Of a stretch of DNA of 64,000 nt, positions 37,051-45,459 are shown in pieces. The stretch comes from Streptomyces cathayae. Lineage in GTDB: Bacteria; Actinomycetota; Actinomycetes; Streptomycetales; Streptomycetaceae. The translations under genes and the position numbers were made by a program. Each line of letters opens with the position of its first letter. Positions within the stretch are counted from its first letter, which is position 1. The notes beneath the pieces were generated by a model that saw only the letters and a list, made by a program, of their open reading frames with translations, searched no databases and was not told the origin of the DNA. The stretch lies in NCBI RefSeq assembly GCF_029760955.1, contig NZ_CP121682.1, positions 5,642,001-5,706,000 of the forward strand, read 5' to 3'.

Positions 37051-37497
37051 ATACGACGCACCCTGCTCCCCCTCGCCACTGCGGCGGTCCTGACCGGCTG
37101 CTCGGTCTTCGGCCAGGACGCCTCCTGCACCCAGGCGGGCATGGACTCGGAGGTCTCCGTGGTGTGGCGGCCCGCCGACTTCGGCGGCACGGACGCGGCG
37201 GTGGTCCGCGTGTGCGTGGAGGACAGGTGCGAGGAGCAGAGGTCCGGCGACGCGGACCACCCGATCGCAGGGGTGTCGGTCCGGCTTCCGGACGACATCG
37301 GCGCCGTCACCGTCCCGGTGCGGCTGAAGGTGACGGCGGCGCGGGACGACCGGGTCGTCGTGGACGACAGCCGCCGCGCACGGCTGACGGAGCAACACCC
37401 CAACGGTGCTTCGTGTTCGCCCGAGGCGTGGACGGCGACCTTCCGCGCCGACCCCGCCAAGGGGCTCACCTCACCCGAGGGCCTGTCCCTGCAGTGA
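37051..37497 (+). CDS. putative lipoprotein with ATA where the start codon is expected
   Basis: About 148 residues. A charged start (RR) and hydrophobic TLLPLATAAVLTGC define a lipobox with Cys near residue 17. Six more Cys follow, including CVEDRCEEQ. The natural start position, 7 bases after GAGG, holds ATA at 37051. In-frame GTG codons exist only 87-117 bases upstream (36934-36964) and would add a non-signal leader. Either ATA is used or the start was lost. The function is unknown. Confidence 0.55.
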   Translation: MRRTLLPLATAAVLTGCSVFGQDASCTQAGMDSEVSVVWRPADFGGTDAAVVRVCVEDRCEEQRSGDADHPIAGVSVRLPDDIGAVTVPVRLKVTAARDDRVVVDDSRRARLTEQHPNGASCSPEAWTATFRADPAKGLTSPEGLSLQ

Positions 37498-37541
37498 GAT
37501 GACCGAGCCCTGATCCGGGCGAGCCGGTCGGGCCCTCATGC

Positions 37542-37718
37542 GCCCAAGGCGGGGGACGGCTCCTCCCGATCACCTCGATGGGCAGCGGCGGCGGCACGGC
37601 CACCGTCGGCTTCCACGGCGCGGGCAAGGCCGCGCTGGACTCGGTCAGCGAGGCAGTGGCGATGGAGCTCGAGGGGTTCGGCATCAAGGTCACCATCGTG
37701 CAGATGGGCGGCTACCGG
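37542..37718 (+). pseudogene. short-chain dehydrogenase remnant, left part
   Basis: Encodes RLLPITSMGSGGGTATVGFHG...AALDSVSEAVAMELEGFG and KVTIVQMGGYR. These are the SDR catalytic Ser-containing strand, the helix after it (the usual Tyr-x-x-x-Lys is replaced by Phe-His-Gly-Ala-Gly-Lys, keeping only Lys), and the next strand. The N-terminal Rossmann half is missing and a frameshift lies near 37540. The right part continues at 39178 after the TnpB element. Confidence 0.75.
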
Positions 37719-37890
37719 GTTTCATTCGCAGTGCTCCGGCCTTCAGACCGGGGTGAAGCGAATCGTGTGGCTGCGGCGCGGAGCGTCGCGGTGGTGTTCC
37801 GGCGGAGCCGGACAGTGCGGCCACCGAGGGTGAGGCGGGGAACGGATGTTCCCGGCGACATCCGGTGTGGATCGTTCGTACGCTCCTCGC

Positions 37891-39114
37891 ATGCAGCTTC
37901 GGTACGCCTTCAGGTTGTACCCGCAGCCCGGTCAGCGCGCCGCGTTGGCGAAGGCGTTCGGGTGCGCCCGCGTCGTGTTCAACGATGCGGTCCGCGCCCG
38001 TGAGGACGCCCGTGGGGCCGGGCAGCCGTTCCCGAAGGCGGCCGAGCTGTCCCGGAAGCTGATCACCGAGGCCAAGCGGACAGCCGGGCGGTCCTGGCTG
38101 GGTGAGGTCTCCGCGGTGGTGCTCCAGCAGTCCCTGCGGGACGCCGAGAGCGCGTACCGCAACTTCTTCGCCTCCCTCAACGGCACCCGCAAGGGCCCCA
38201 GGATCGGCCCGCCCCGCTTCAAGTCCCGCAGGGATGTCCGGCAGTCGATCCGGTTCACCGCCAACGCCCGCTGGAAGATCACCGATGGCGGCCGGCTGAA
38301 CCTGCCGAAGATCGGTGCGGTGAAGGTGAAGTGGTCCCGCACGCTGCCCACCACCCCCACCTCCGTCACCGTCATCAAGGACGCGGCCGGAAGGTACTTC
38401 GCCTCCTTCGTCATCGACACCGACCCCGCCGCCGATGCGGCCCGGATGCCCGACACCGACCGCACCATCGGCATCGATCTCGGCCTGACCCACTTCGCCG
38501 TCCTGTCCGACGGCACAAAGATCGACTCCCCGCGCTTCCTGCGCCGCGCGGAGAAGAAGCTGAAGAAGACCCAGCGGGAACTGTCCCGCAAACAGAAGGG
38601 AAGCAAGAACCGCGCCAAGGCCTGCCTGAAGGTCGCCCGCGCCCACGCCGAGGTCACCGACGCGCGCCGCGAGTTCCACCACCAACTCTCCACCCAGCTG
38701 ATCGCCGAGAACCAAGGGATCGCCGTGGAGGACCTGTCGGTGGCGGGACTGGCCCGCACCAGGCTGGCCAAGTCCGTGCACGACAGCGGATGGTCCTCGT
38801 TCGTGCACATGCTGGAATACAAAGCGCAACGGTACGGCCGGACCCTGGTGAAGATCGGCCGGTTCGAGCCGACCTCCCAGACCTGCTCCACCTGCGGCGT
38901 CAAGGACGGACCCAAACCCCTTGATGTCCGGGAGTGGACCTGTACCGCCTGCGGCACGCTCCACGACCGGGACCACAACGCCGCGATCAACGTGAAGACG
39001 GCCGCCGGACTGGCGGCATCGGCCTGCGGAGCGCCGGTAAGACCAGAACCCGTTCTGGCACGGCGCGAAGAAACAGGAAGCCATGGAAGCCCGCCCGACG
39101 CCCGTGCCGCGTAG
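37891..39114 (+). CDS. tnpB: RNA-guided endonuclease TnpB
   Basis: A 407-residue TnpB with an N-terminal OrfB helix-turn-helix region (YAFRLYPQPGQ) and a split RuvC nuclease. The catalytic residues Asp196 (GIDLG), Glu280 (VEDLS) and Asp361 (DRDHNAAIN) are all intact. The zinc knuckle is Cys332-x-x-Cys335 and Cys351-x-x-Cys354. TnpB cuts DNA next to a short motif using an RNA transcribed from the element's right end. With no disrupting mutation it may be active. ATG 37891 is chosen as the start of the conserved N-terminus; no strong ribosome binding site is visible. Confidence 0.93.
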   Translation: MQLRYAFRLYPQPGQRAALAKAFGCARVVFNDAVRAREDARGAGQPFPKAAELSRKLITEAKRTAGRSWLGEVSAVVLQQSLRDAESAYRNFFASLNGTRKGPRIGPPRFKSRRDVRQSIRFTANARWKITDGGRLNLPKIGAVKVKWSRTLPTTPTSVTVIKDAAGRYFASFVIDTDPAADAARMPDTDRTIGIDLGLTHFAVLSDGTKIDSPRFLRRAEKKLKKTQRELSRKQKGSKNRAKACLKVARAHAEVTDARREFHHQLSTQLIAENQGIAVEDLSVAGLARTRLAKSVHDSGWSSFVHMLEYKAQRYGRTLVKIGRFEPTSQTCSTCGVKDGPKPLDVREWTCTACGTLHDRDHNAAINVKTAAGLAASACGAPVRPEPVLARREETGSHGSPPDARAA

Positions 39115-39177
39115 CGGCACGGCACCGGGCGAGCAGGCCAGAATCTCCCTCCTTCGGGAGGGAGAGCAAGTCAAGAC
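39115..39177 (+). ncRNA. 3' part of a putative TnpB omega RNA
   Basis: In TnpB elements the guide RNA overlaps the 3' end of tnpB and ends at the right element boundary. The 63 bases after tnpB hold a perfect 8-base GC stem with a TTCG loop (39145-39164), followed by agcaagtcaagac to the boundary. The guide would begin at 39178. The 5' end of the RNA is not predictable here. Confidence 0.45.
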
Positions 39178-39447
39178 ACCGGCCTGTTCACCACCGGCAC
39201 CACGATCATTGAATCCCTAGGGCAGTATCAGTCCCTGCGCACCGAGACGGAGGCGATGTGGGGCGACGCCGTCGCCCCGGAGCCGGGCACCGTCGATCCC
39301 GTCATCATGGAGCTGGCCGCACTGCCGGACCCGCCCCGACGGCTGATCGTCGGCAGCCGGTCCTTCGACCACGTCCTGGAGATGGACCGGGCCCAAACGG
39401 ATCTGTACCGGTTCTGGGAGCACCTCAGCCGCATCGCCCCGGGCTGA
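39178..39447 (+). pseudogene. short-chain dehydrogenase remnant, right part
   Basis: Ninety codons reading TGLFTTGTTIIE through to RFWEHLSRIAPG, the usual SDR C-terminal stretch. It has no start and continues the frame of the left part. Confidence 0.7.
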
Positions 39448-39654
39448 CCGGGGCCGCCGCCACGACATTCTCCCGCCCGTACCCACTGCGTAGTCGCGGG
39501 TACGGGCGTGTGCCGAGGCCGCTGTTCGGCCGCGTGGAATTCGAACCCCCATGCAAACAGGTCCTGTTGGCCTGGCCGAGCGTCGCCGGCCAAGTCCCGG
39601 GTTGCGCCGACTAATGCGTCGCGGGCGTCCGGTGCCGCGATCTATGGTGCTCGG

Positions 39655-40032
39655 ATGCTGACGTTCACCGATGTCATCCTCGACTGCCCCGACCCCTGGA
39701 AGCTGGCCGAGTTCTACGCCGAGCTGCTGAGCTGGGAGATCAACACCGACATCAGCACCGAGGACTGGGTCAACCTGCGTAACGACGGCGTCGAGCTGTC
39801 GTTCCAGCGGGTGGAGGACTACCAGCGGCCCAGCTGGCCGGGCCGGGAGCATCCGCAGCAGTTCCACCTCGACTTCGAGGTGGACGAGTTCGAGCCCGAG
39901 CACCGCCGGGTGATCGAGCTGGGCGCCACCTTCCAGAAGAGCTTCGTCGGCGAGTCCGGGTACGGCTGGCAGGTCTACACCGACCCGGCCGGACATCCGT
40001 TCTGCCTCTGCCGCAACCGTCCCAGGTCCTGA
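39655..40032 (+). CDS. VOC-superfamily (glyoxalase-like) protein
   Basis: A 125-residue protein with paired beta-alpha-beta-beta-beta modules. The first ends LRNDGVELSFQRVEDY, the second begins FHLDFEVDEFEPEHRRV and ends WQVYTDPAGHPFCL. The His in FHLDFEV is at the usual metal-binding position. The role could be detoxification or metabolite binding. ATG 39655 has no clear ribosome binding site. Confidence 0.85.
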   Translation: MLTFTDVILDCPDPWKLAEFYAELLSWEINTDISTEDWVNLRNDGVELSFQRVEDYQRPSWPGREHPQQFHLDFEVDEFEPEHRRVIELGATFQKSFVGESGYGWQVYTDPAGHPFCLCRNRPRS

Positions 40033-40757
40033 CCGCACGCGACGAGGAACCACCCGGCTCCGAACGGAGCCGAGTGGTGAGCAGCAGGTTCGGCGCCCCC
40101 GCACCCGGGTCGGTGCTCAGGTACAGCACCGCTACACCTGCGACGTCGCAGGTGTGGTGGTTGGCCGGAGCGTTGTGGACCGGGGCGTGGGACGCGGCTC
40201 CGGAGCCGCCCGAGCCGCCGGGGTGTCGTGAGGGGCTCGGTGCGGCAGAGGCAGAACTGATGGCCGGATCGGCGCAGGTGAGGCCTGATGCGGATGGCGT
40301 TCCGTCGGACGGTGTGGGAGGCCCTCATGGTCCCGGGACTGCGGGGGCGGAGGCGGGTGCCTTGTGGGAAGCCGTGAGCAGTCGGCGGGTATGTGTCACT
40401 CAAGCGCTCGAATGAGCGGCATCGGGACAATAGTGGCCGAAGTGCTCACGGCTTCGGGACGGTGTGCCCCCCCGGGACGTGGGCGCATGCCCGGCATCAC
40501 ACACGTCGAGGCCACCGTCCTGCCGGGCGGTCAACGGATCGACGAGCAGCCGGCCTCCAGGGCCTTCGGTACTCGTTCTGGTGAACCGTGATCGTTCACC
40601 GATTCCCTCGCGTTCCGCGTTCCACGGTGGTGCTGGGTGAGGCCGACTGGGGGCGTTGTAGGCGTTCCGGTGGCGCTTGTGGGCGGGGCGGGCCGTGTCC
40701 CTCGGTGAGACGGGGGAGTTGGGCGAACCGGCCGGTAGGCGACGGAGGTGAACGGCG
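40033..40757. other. 725-bp interval with one operator-like inverted repeat
   Basis: No coding region is supported. At 40580-40600, ggtgaac-N7-gttcacc is a perfect 7-base inverted repeat about 160 bases before the XRE gene, and may be its operator. The rest shows no recognisable repeat or RNA. Confidence 0.45.
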
Positions 40758-41633
40758 ATGAGCGAACTGGTGCGGGAGCCGGGGGAGACGGCGGCCGAGC
40801 AGGGGGAGCCGGGGGCGGCTCCCCCGGAGCCGGGGACGGGGACGGAGATCCTGCGGGTGTTCGGGCGGCAGATGAAGCTGTGCCGGTTGCGGGCGGGGCT
40901 GGAACGACCAGAGGTCGGTGCGCGGACGGGATACTCGCCGTCCACCATCGCGGCCTACGAGCAGGGACGGCGGATTCCTCCTCCGAAGTTCATCGACGTG
41001 GTGGATGAACTACTGGATTCGGGCGGTCTGTTGAAGGCGATGAAGGAGGAGGTTGCGCGGGCGCAGTATCCAGCGTTCTTCCGGGATGCGGCTAGGTTGG
41101 AGGCGGAGGCGGTTGAGCTGTGGGTCTACGGAACCCACGCGGTGCCTGGACTGCTGCAGACCGAGGAATACATGCGGGCTGTGTTCGAGATGTGGCGCCC
41201 TCTGCTGGATGAGGAGACCGTCCAGCAGCGCGTTGCTGGACGGCTGGCCCGGCAGGACATCTTCGCCCGCAAGCGTGCTCCGCTCGTGAGCTTCGTCATC
41301 GACGAGTCGGTCCTGCGGCGGCCGTTGGGCGGTCGTGCTGTCATGCGCGGGCAGATGGAACAACTGCTGCTCGTCGGTGCCTACCGCAACGTGGAGATCC
41401 AGGTCATGCCGTTGGACCGAGAGGACAACGCCGGAGTGGATGGCCCGTTCACCGTGCTGCACCGAGACGGTGATGATCAGGTGGCCTATCTGGAGGCGCA
41501 GGGACGGAGCACAATCGTGTCGGAGCGAACGGAGGTCCGTGGCATCGTGTCGCGTTATGGGATCCTCCGAGCGCAAGCTCTCACTCCGCGTGAGTCCTTG
41601 GCCTACATCGAGAAGTCGCTGGGGGAACTATGA
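40758..41633 (+). CDS. XRE regulator with DUF5753 domain (second WhiJ-like copy)
   Basis: A 291-residue paralogue of the protein at 17800. The helix-turn-helix (LERPEVGARTGYSPSTIAAY) is followed by the DUF5753 domain (VPGLLQTEEYMRAVFEMW, RLARQDIFARKRAPLVSFVI, IQVMPLDREDNAGVDGPF). ATG 40758 has GGAGGTG upstream. The stop overlaps the DUF397 start (ATGA). No ATPase partner is next to this copy. Confidence 0.93.
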   Translation: MSELVREPGETAAEQGEPGAAPPEPGTGTEILRVFGRQMKLCRLRAGLERPEVGARTGYSPSTIAAYEQGRRIPPPKFIDVVDELLDSGGLLKAMKEEVARAQYPAFFRDAARLEAEAVELWVYGTHAVPGLLQTEEYMRAVFEMWRPLLDEETVQQRVAGRLARQDIFARKRAPLVSFVIDESVLRRPLGGRAVMRGQMEQLLLVGAYRNVEIQVMPLDREDNAGVDGPFTVLHRDGDDQVAYLEAQGRSTIVSERTEVRGIVSRYGILRAQALTPRESLAYIEKSLGEL

Positions 41634-41830
41634 GTGTCGAAGAGACCGTCCAGCTCGACTGGTTCAAGAGCAGTCACAGCGGCGGAGCCGGTGGTGAGTG
41701 CGTGGAGGTGGCCACCTGCCCGCACACCGTGCACGTGCGGGACTCGAAGGACACGCACCGTGCGGGTCTGGCGGTCGGTTCGGTGGCGTGGGCCGTGTTC
41801 GTCGGGTTCGCCGCCGACCGGATCGGCTGA
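41630..41830 (+). CDS. DUF397 small protein (second copy)
   Basis: A 66-residue partner of the preceding XRE gene, with DWFKSSHSGGAGGECVEVA, VHVRDSKDTH and a C-terminal WAVFVGFAA. A hairpin terminator follows 16 bases after the stop. Confidence 0.93.
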   Translation: MSVEETVQLDWFKSSHSGGAGGECVEVATCPHTVHVRDSKDTHRAGLAVGSVAWAVFVGFAADRIG

Positions 41831-41845
41831 GTCGCTGCCTTACCG

Positions 41846-41883
41846 CTGTGCCCTGTGGCTCCGAGGGGAGTCACAGGGCACAG
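41846..41883. terminator. hairpin terminator between DUF397 and small membrane protein genes
   Basis: A perfect 12-base stem (ctgtgccctgtg and its complement) with a 14-base loop between convergent genes. Confidence 0.75.
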
Positions 41884-41906
41884 GCATGTCCGGGGCGGTT
41901 CGACGG

Positions 41907-42167
41907 TCAGGTGCTCAGGGCGGCGACGAGGAAGATCGGGTAGAGCACGCTCAGGGATCCGGTGGCCAGGCCGAGGGCGCACTGGCCCCGGTTGAGCCCG
42001 CGGCCCAGGCCGAGGAGCGCGAAGGTGACGGCGAGGCTGCCGAACAGGAGCGGAATCGCGATGCCGACGAAGCCGGCGAACACCGCGGCGAGCAGAGCCG
42101 CGCTGCCGAGGACGACCGAGACGGGTCCGTAGAGCGTCGCGGGGCTGTCTGCGGATCCGGTGGACAT
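41907..42167 (-). CDS. small two-helix membrane protein, DUF4190-like
   Basis: Eighty-six residues with two long hydrophobic segments (VVLGSAALLAAVFAGFVGIA and LGLATGSLSVLYPIFLVAAL) around a short loop with LGLGRGLNRGQCALG. This pattern is common in Streptomyces DUF4190-type proteins. The function is unknown. ATG 42167 follows GGAGTCC. Confidence 0.65.
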   Translation of the reverse strand: MSTGSADSPATLYGPVSVVLGSAALLAAVFAGFVGIAIPLLFGSLAVTFALLGLGRGLNRGQCALGLATGSLSVLYPIFLVAALST

Positions 42168-42708
42168 GTCGGACTCCTTGCCATGGGGTGCCGGACTGTT
42201 CGGCCCACAGGTGGGCGATCCCTGAACTCTCATCATGGCTCTCTCGGGTCTGTTCCCGGGCCCGTACCTCATGGAGGGGCGCCCCGTGAGAGCAAGTTCA
42301 CGCGCGGGCGCGATGCCGCCGAGGTGGGGGCCACGGTCGACGGCTCGGGTGGTGGTCGGCGGCCTGCGGTGGCCTCACCTGCCCGTATGTCGTCTCCGCC
42401 GTGACTGGGGCGGTGCTCCGAGGCCTGTCGGTCACTTTCTGTCAACTCCCTTTCGGGTAAGTGGACTTGACGGTTCCAGGTTCCTCGCTATGGTCTAGAC
42501 CTACGAACGCCGGTCTGGACCGGTGTTCGTCCCCGCCCCGGTTCCTTCGTGGGCCGGGGCGAAAGGTGGTGTCCGCCACGGCGGCGCGACCGCGCGCTGC
42601 GCCCTCGTCGGCGCAGGCGCGCGTGACATGCGCGGTGCACCTCGGGTGCGGTCGGCGATGTCGTGCTCCGTGGCCGGTTCTCATGTACGCCGAAGAAAGA
42701 GTCATTTC
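42168..42708. other. intergenic region upstream of the chitin monooxygenase gene
   Basis: About 540 bases with no supported gene. It holds the promoter and DasR-like sites at 42467-42521, leaving a long 5' leader of about 210 bases before the start codon. No riboswitch was recognised. Confidence 0.5.
42467..42521 (+). promoter_or_regulatory. promoter with overlapping DasR-like operator and second half-site
   Basis: TTGACG (42467-42472) and TATGGT (42489-42494) are 16 bases apart. The palindrome tggtctagacct at 42491-42502 overlaps the -10 box and matches the DasR/chitin-operon operator. A similar cggtctggaccg follows at 42511-42522, making a direct repeat as in S. coelicolor chitinase promoters. 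Confidence 0.7.
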
Positions 42709-43455
42709 ATGGACATGAAAAGGCGAGCGTCCCTGGCTGTCGGAGCCCTGGTCGCCCCCCTCCTCGCCGTCAGTCTTCCGGCGGGTACGGCCAGTGCCCA
42801 CGGATGGGTGACCGACCCCGGCAGCCGCCAGGACCAGTGCGCCAAGGGCGTCGTCGACTGCGGTCAGATCAAGTACGAGCCGCAGAGCGTCGAGGGCCCC
42901 AAGGGCCTGCGCAGCTGCAGCGGCGGCAACGCCCAGTTCTCCGACCTCGACGACGACAGCAAGCCCTGGCGCGTCACGTCGGTCGGCGGGTCGCACACCT
43001 TCAACTGGCGCATCACGGCGCGGCACGCCACCGATACCTGGCAGTACTTCATCGGTGACCGGAAGATCGCCGAGTTCAACGACCGGGGCGCGCAGCCTCC
43101 CGCCGAGGTCAACCACCGGGTCGACTTCGGTGACCTGACGGGCCGCCAGAAGGTCCTGGCCGTCTGGAACGTGGCCGACACCTCCAACGCCTTCTACGCC
43201 TGCATCGACGTCAACATCACCGGCAACGGTAATGGTGGCGGCAACGGCGGTGGCAACGGTGGCGGCAACGGCGGCGGTGGCGGCAACGAGCCCGGCTCCT
43301 GCGCCGCGCCGACCTGGAACGCCGGTGCCGTCTACAACAACGGCGACACCGTCACCCACAACGGCCGCACCTACCGCGCCAAGTGGTGGACGACGAACGA
43401 GCAGCCCGGCGCGGCCGGTGACTGGGGCGTCTGGGAAGACCTGGGCGCCTGCTAG
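42709..43455 (+). CDS. secreted AA10 lytic polysaccharide monooxygenase with chitin-binding domain
   Basis: A 248-residue secreted protein. The Sec signal peptide ends ASA-HGWV, so mature His1 is residue 31 and forms half of the copper brace with His106 (ITARHATDTW). Phe162 probably fills the axial site. The catalytic domain is residues 31-170, with a Gly/Asn linker (about 171-193) and a CBM5/12 module with WNAGAVYNNGDTVTHNG and the aromatic AKWWTT and WGVWEDLG. It oxidatively cleaves chitin or cellulose chains. The DasR-like operator upstream suggests induction by chitin products. ATG 42709 is preceded by GAAGAAAG; ATG 42715 is an alternative. Confidence 0.93.
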   Translation: MDMKRRASLAVGALVAPLLAVSLPAGTASAHGWVTDPGSRQDQCAKGVVDCGQIKYEPQSVEGPKGLRSCSGGNAQFSDLDDDSKPWRVTSVGGSHTFNWRITARHATDTWQYFIGDRKIAEFNDRGAQPPAEVNHRVDFGDLTGRQKVLAVWNVADTSNAFYACIDVNITGNGNGGGNGGGNGGGNGGGGGNEPGSCAAPTWNAGAVYNNGDTVTHNGRTYRAKWWTTNEQPGAAGDWGVWEDLGAC

Positions 43456-43549
43456 ATCCGCTGAGTGAGACCGGTGCGGCACGCCAGCCCCACGCGGCGC
43501 CCGCCGCACCGGTTCTGCGGGTCGTAGGGACCTCGGCCCCGTCGGCTCC

Positions 43550-43969
43550 CTACGACCCGCCGCGAGATCGATCCTCGGACGGACCCTGGCGGGGAGTTCC
43601 GAGGGAGCGTCGCGTGAGCCGGTCCAGGTGGCGGGTGAAGACCTCGCGGGCGTCGGGGGTGAGACCGCGCAGCGCCACCAGGGCCGTGAGCGCCACATCG
43701 CACAGCTCCGCCTGGACGTCGTCCCATCCGTGCGTGACGCCCTTGCGCGGGTTCTGGCCGGTGGCGCCGATCACCGCCTCGGCGACCTCGCCGACCTCCT
43801 CGGACAGTTTCAGGATCCGCAGCAGCAGACCCTCCCGGCCGTCGACCGCGCGGTCGGCGTCCAGCCAGGCGTGCAAGGCGTCGACGGAGTCCCAGAGACC
43901 GGCCGACGGCACGGCGGGGGAGAGGGCGGGGGCGGGGGACGCGGAGAGGTTCGTGCTCGGATCGCTCAT
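43550..43969 (-). CDS. MazG-like nucleotide pyrophosphohydrolase
   Basis: A 139-residue all-alpha NTP-PPase. It has the EEVGEVAEAV helix (KLSEEVGEVAEAVIGATG) and the downstream DDVQAELCDVALTALVAL helix. Together they supply the Mg-binding ExxE and ExxD acid residues. It hydrolyses (d)NTPs to the monophosphates, usually housecleaning. The first 25 residues and the last 20 are disordered. ATG 43969 is chosen for the family start. It is alone on this strand near the SpoIIE gene. Confidence 0.85.
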   Translation of the reverse strand: MSDPSTNLSASPAPALSPAVPSAGLWDSVDALHAWLDADRAVDGREGLLLRILKLSEEVGEVAEAVIGATGQNPRKGVTHGWDDVQAELCDVALTALVALRGLTPDAREVFTRHLDRLTRRSLGTPRQGPSEDRSRGGS

Positions 43970-44045
43970 GCCGCAGACCCTGGCACAGGCCACGGACAGC
44001 GCCCGGCGGTCCTTCGCGCAGGGCAGGCGGGGCAGCGGGGTTTCC

Positions 44046-45167
44046 TCAGACGCGCCGGCTGTCGTCCGCGCGGCGGGGCAGGCCGATGGCGAGGAGCGCG
44101 ACGTCGTCGTCGAGGTGCTCGGCGGTGTACCGGTACAGGTCGGTGAGCAGGGCGTCCAGCACGTGGTCAGGGTCCGGCGGGAGCGGGCGGGACAGCCGCG
44201 GGACGGGATCGTAGAAGACCCCGCGGTGGTCGCGGGCCTCGACGACGCCGTCGGTGAACAGGACGAGAACCGCCCCGTCGGGCAGGGTGTACTGGTCGAC
44301 GGGGACGTCCGGGAGGACGTTCGGGGCGTCGAGGCCGGCCAGGCCCAGCGGCAGTGAAGGCGTGCCCGGCTCCAGTGGGCGGGCCCGGCCGCGGTGGACC
44401 AGCAACGGCGGCGGGTGCCCCCGGTTGACCATGCGCAGGGTGGAGCCGTCGGCGGACAACTCGGCGATGACGGCGGTGACGAACATCTCGAGTCCTGCCC
44501 CGCCCTCGGCGGGGTTGGCCTCCTGCATGCGCTCCTCCAGCCAGCGGACCACGCCGGGCAGGTCCGGAGCGCGCCGGGTGGCCTCGTGGAAGGTGCCCAG
44601 CAGCGCGTTGACGGTCCGGATCGCGCCCAGGCCCTTGCCCCGGACGTCGGCGATCATCAGCCGGATGCCGTGGGGAGTGGGGTGGATCGCGTACAGGTCG
44701 CCCCCGATGGCGGCTTCCCGCGCGGCGGCCTCGTACCGGACGGCCACGGCCAGCGGCCCGATCCGTCCGGGCGGGGAGGGGAGCACGGCGCGCTGGACGG
44801 TCTCGGCGACCTCGCGGGTGTTCTTCAACTGCCGCCGCTCGCGGACCAGCAGCCGGTTCACGACCGCTGCCAGGAAGGTCAGGATGACGAAGGTGGAGAA
44901 CGGGACGATGTCGTCGACGCCGAACGGCAGCCGGCCTCTCACCAGGGGCAGGAGGACCGCGGCGAGGAGCGCCGCCCCGCCGGTGGCGATCGTCCCGGTC
45001 AGGGTGAGCCAGGGCGCGACCAGTACGGGGGCGGCCGCCAGCAGGGGGAAGATCCGCATGCCGCGCGGGGTGAGGAGGTCGAGGGCGAACACGCCGAGGA
45101 TCAGCGCGGCGGGCAGCCATCGGAACCACCGCCTCTCGCGGGGCGATAACGCGCGGCTGGGGCCCAT
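44046..45167 (-). CDS. membrane-anchored SpoIIE/PP2C serine phosphatase
   Basis: A 373-residue protein. Residues ~15-115 contain four or five membrane helices. The C-terminal PP2C_SIG domain starts with AETVQRAVLPSPPGRIGPLAVAV and keeps the metal Asp residues in GGDLYAI, MIADVRGKG, FTDGVVEARD and DDDVALLAIG. Such phosphatases act on anti-sigma antagonists; the partner is not encoded next to it. ATG 45167 follows GGAGA. Confidence 0.9.
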   Translation of the reverse strand: MGPSRALSPRERRWFRWLPAALILGVFALDLLTPRGMRIFPLLAAAPVLVAPWLTLTGTIATGGAALLAAVLLPLVRGRLPFGVDDIVPFSTFVILTFLAAVVNRLLVRERRQLKNTREVAETVQRAVLPSPPGRIGPLAVAVRYEAAAREAAIGGDLYAIHPTPHGIRLMIADVRGKGLGAIRTVNALLGTFHEATRRAPDLPGVVRWLEERMQEANPAEGGAGLEMFVTAVIAELSADGSTLRMVNRGHPPPLLVHRGRARPLEPGTPSLPLGLAGLDAPNVLPDVPVDQYTLPDGAVLVLFTDGVVEARDHRGVFYDPVPRLSRPLPPDPDHVLDALLTDLYRYTAEHLDDDVALLAIGLPRRADDSRRV

Positions 45168-45459
45168 TCTCCTGCGCTCCGGGGTGTTCCTGGACGGAAT
45201 CCGGGTTCCAGTCTCTGCCGCATCCCCGGCCACGGCGACCGGAGCACCACGTGCGAGGTACCGGGTCCGTGCCAGTGGAGTGGCCGGCCGCCGCCGGCGG
45301 CTGCTTCCCTGCGGGGCGGGAGAGGAAGGAGGAGCACCGACCGGTCCCGCCCTCTGCCGGACCCAGGTGGGGCCGACGTACAGCCAGATGCCGCCGCCCT
45401 TGTCGGCACCGAGAGGACGGGTCCGGTGCAGGGGCGAGACGCCGGTAAGGGGAGGAGAC

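Larger units (their letters stand above)
37719..39177 (+). mobile_element. solo TnpB (IS200/IS605-like, IS1341-type) element inserted in an SDR gene
   Basis: About 1459 bases separate two halves of one SDR frame that rejoin in phase if the element is removed. The left end contains an imperfect hairpin (attcgc at 37724-37729 pairing with gcgaat at 37758-37763). The right end has the hairpin ctccctcc-ttcg-ggagggag at 39145-39164. No target duplication and no TnpA gene are seen, as expected for this group. The left boundary could also be 37716. Confidence 0.8.

Noticed and set aside
40033..40757. Several open frames in the gap before the second XRE gene
   Set aside because: All have Arg/Pro-rich random composition and none shows a start with a ribosome binding site.
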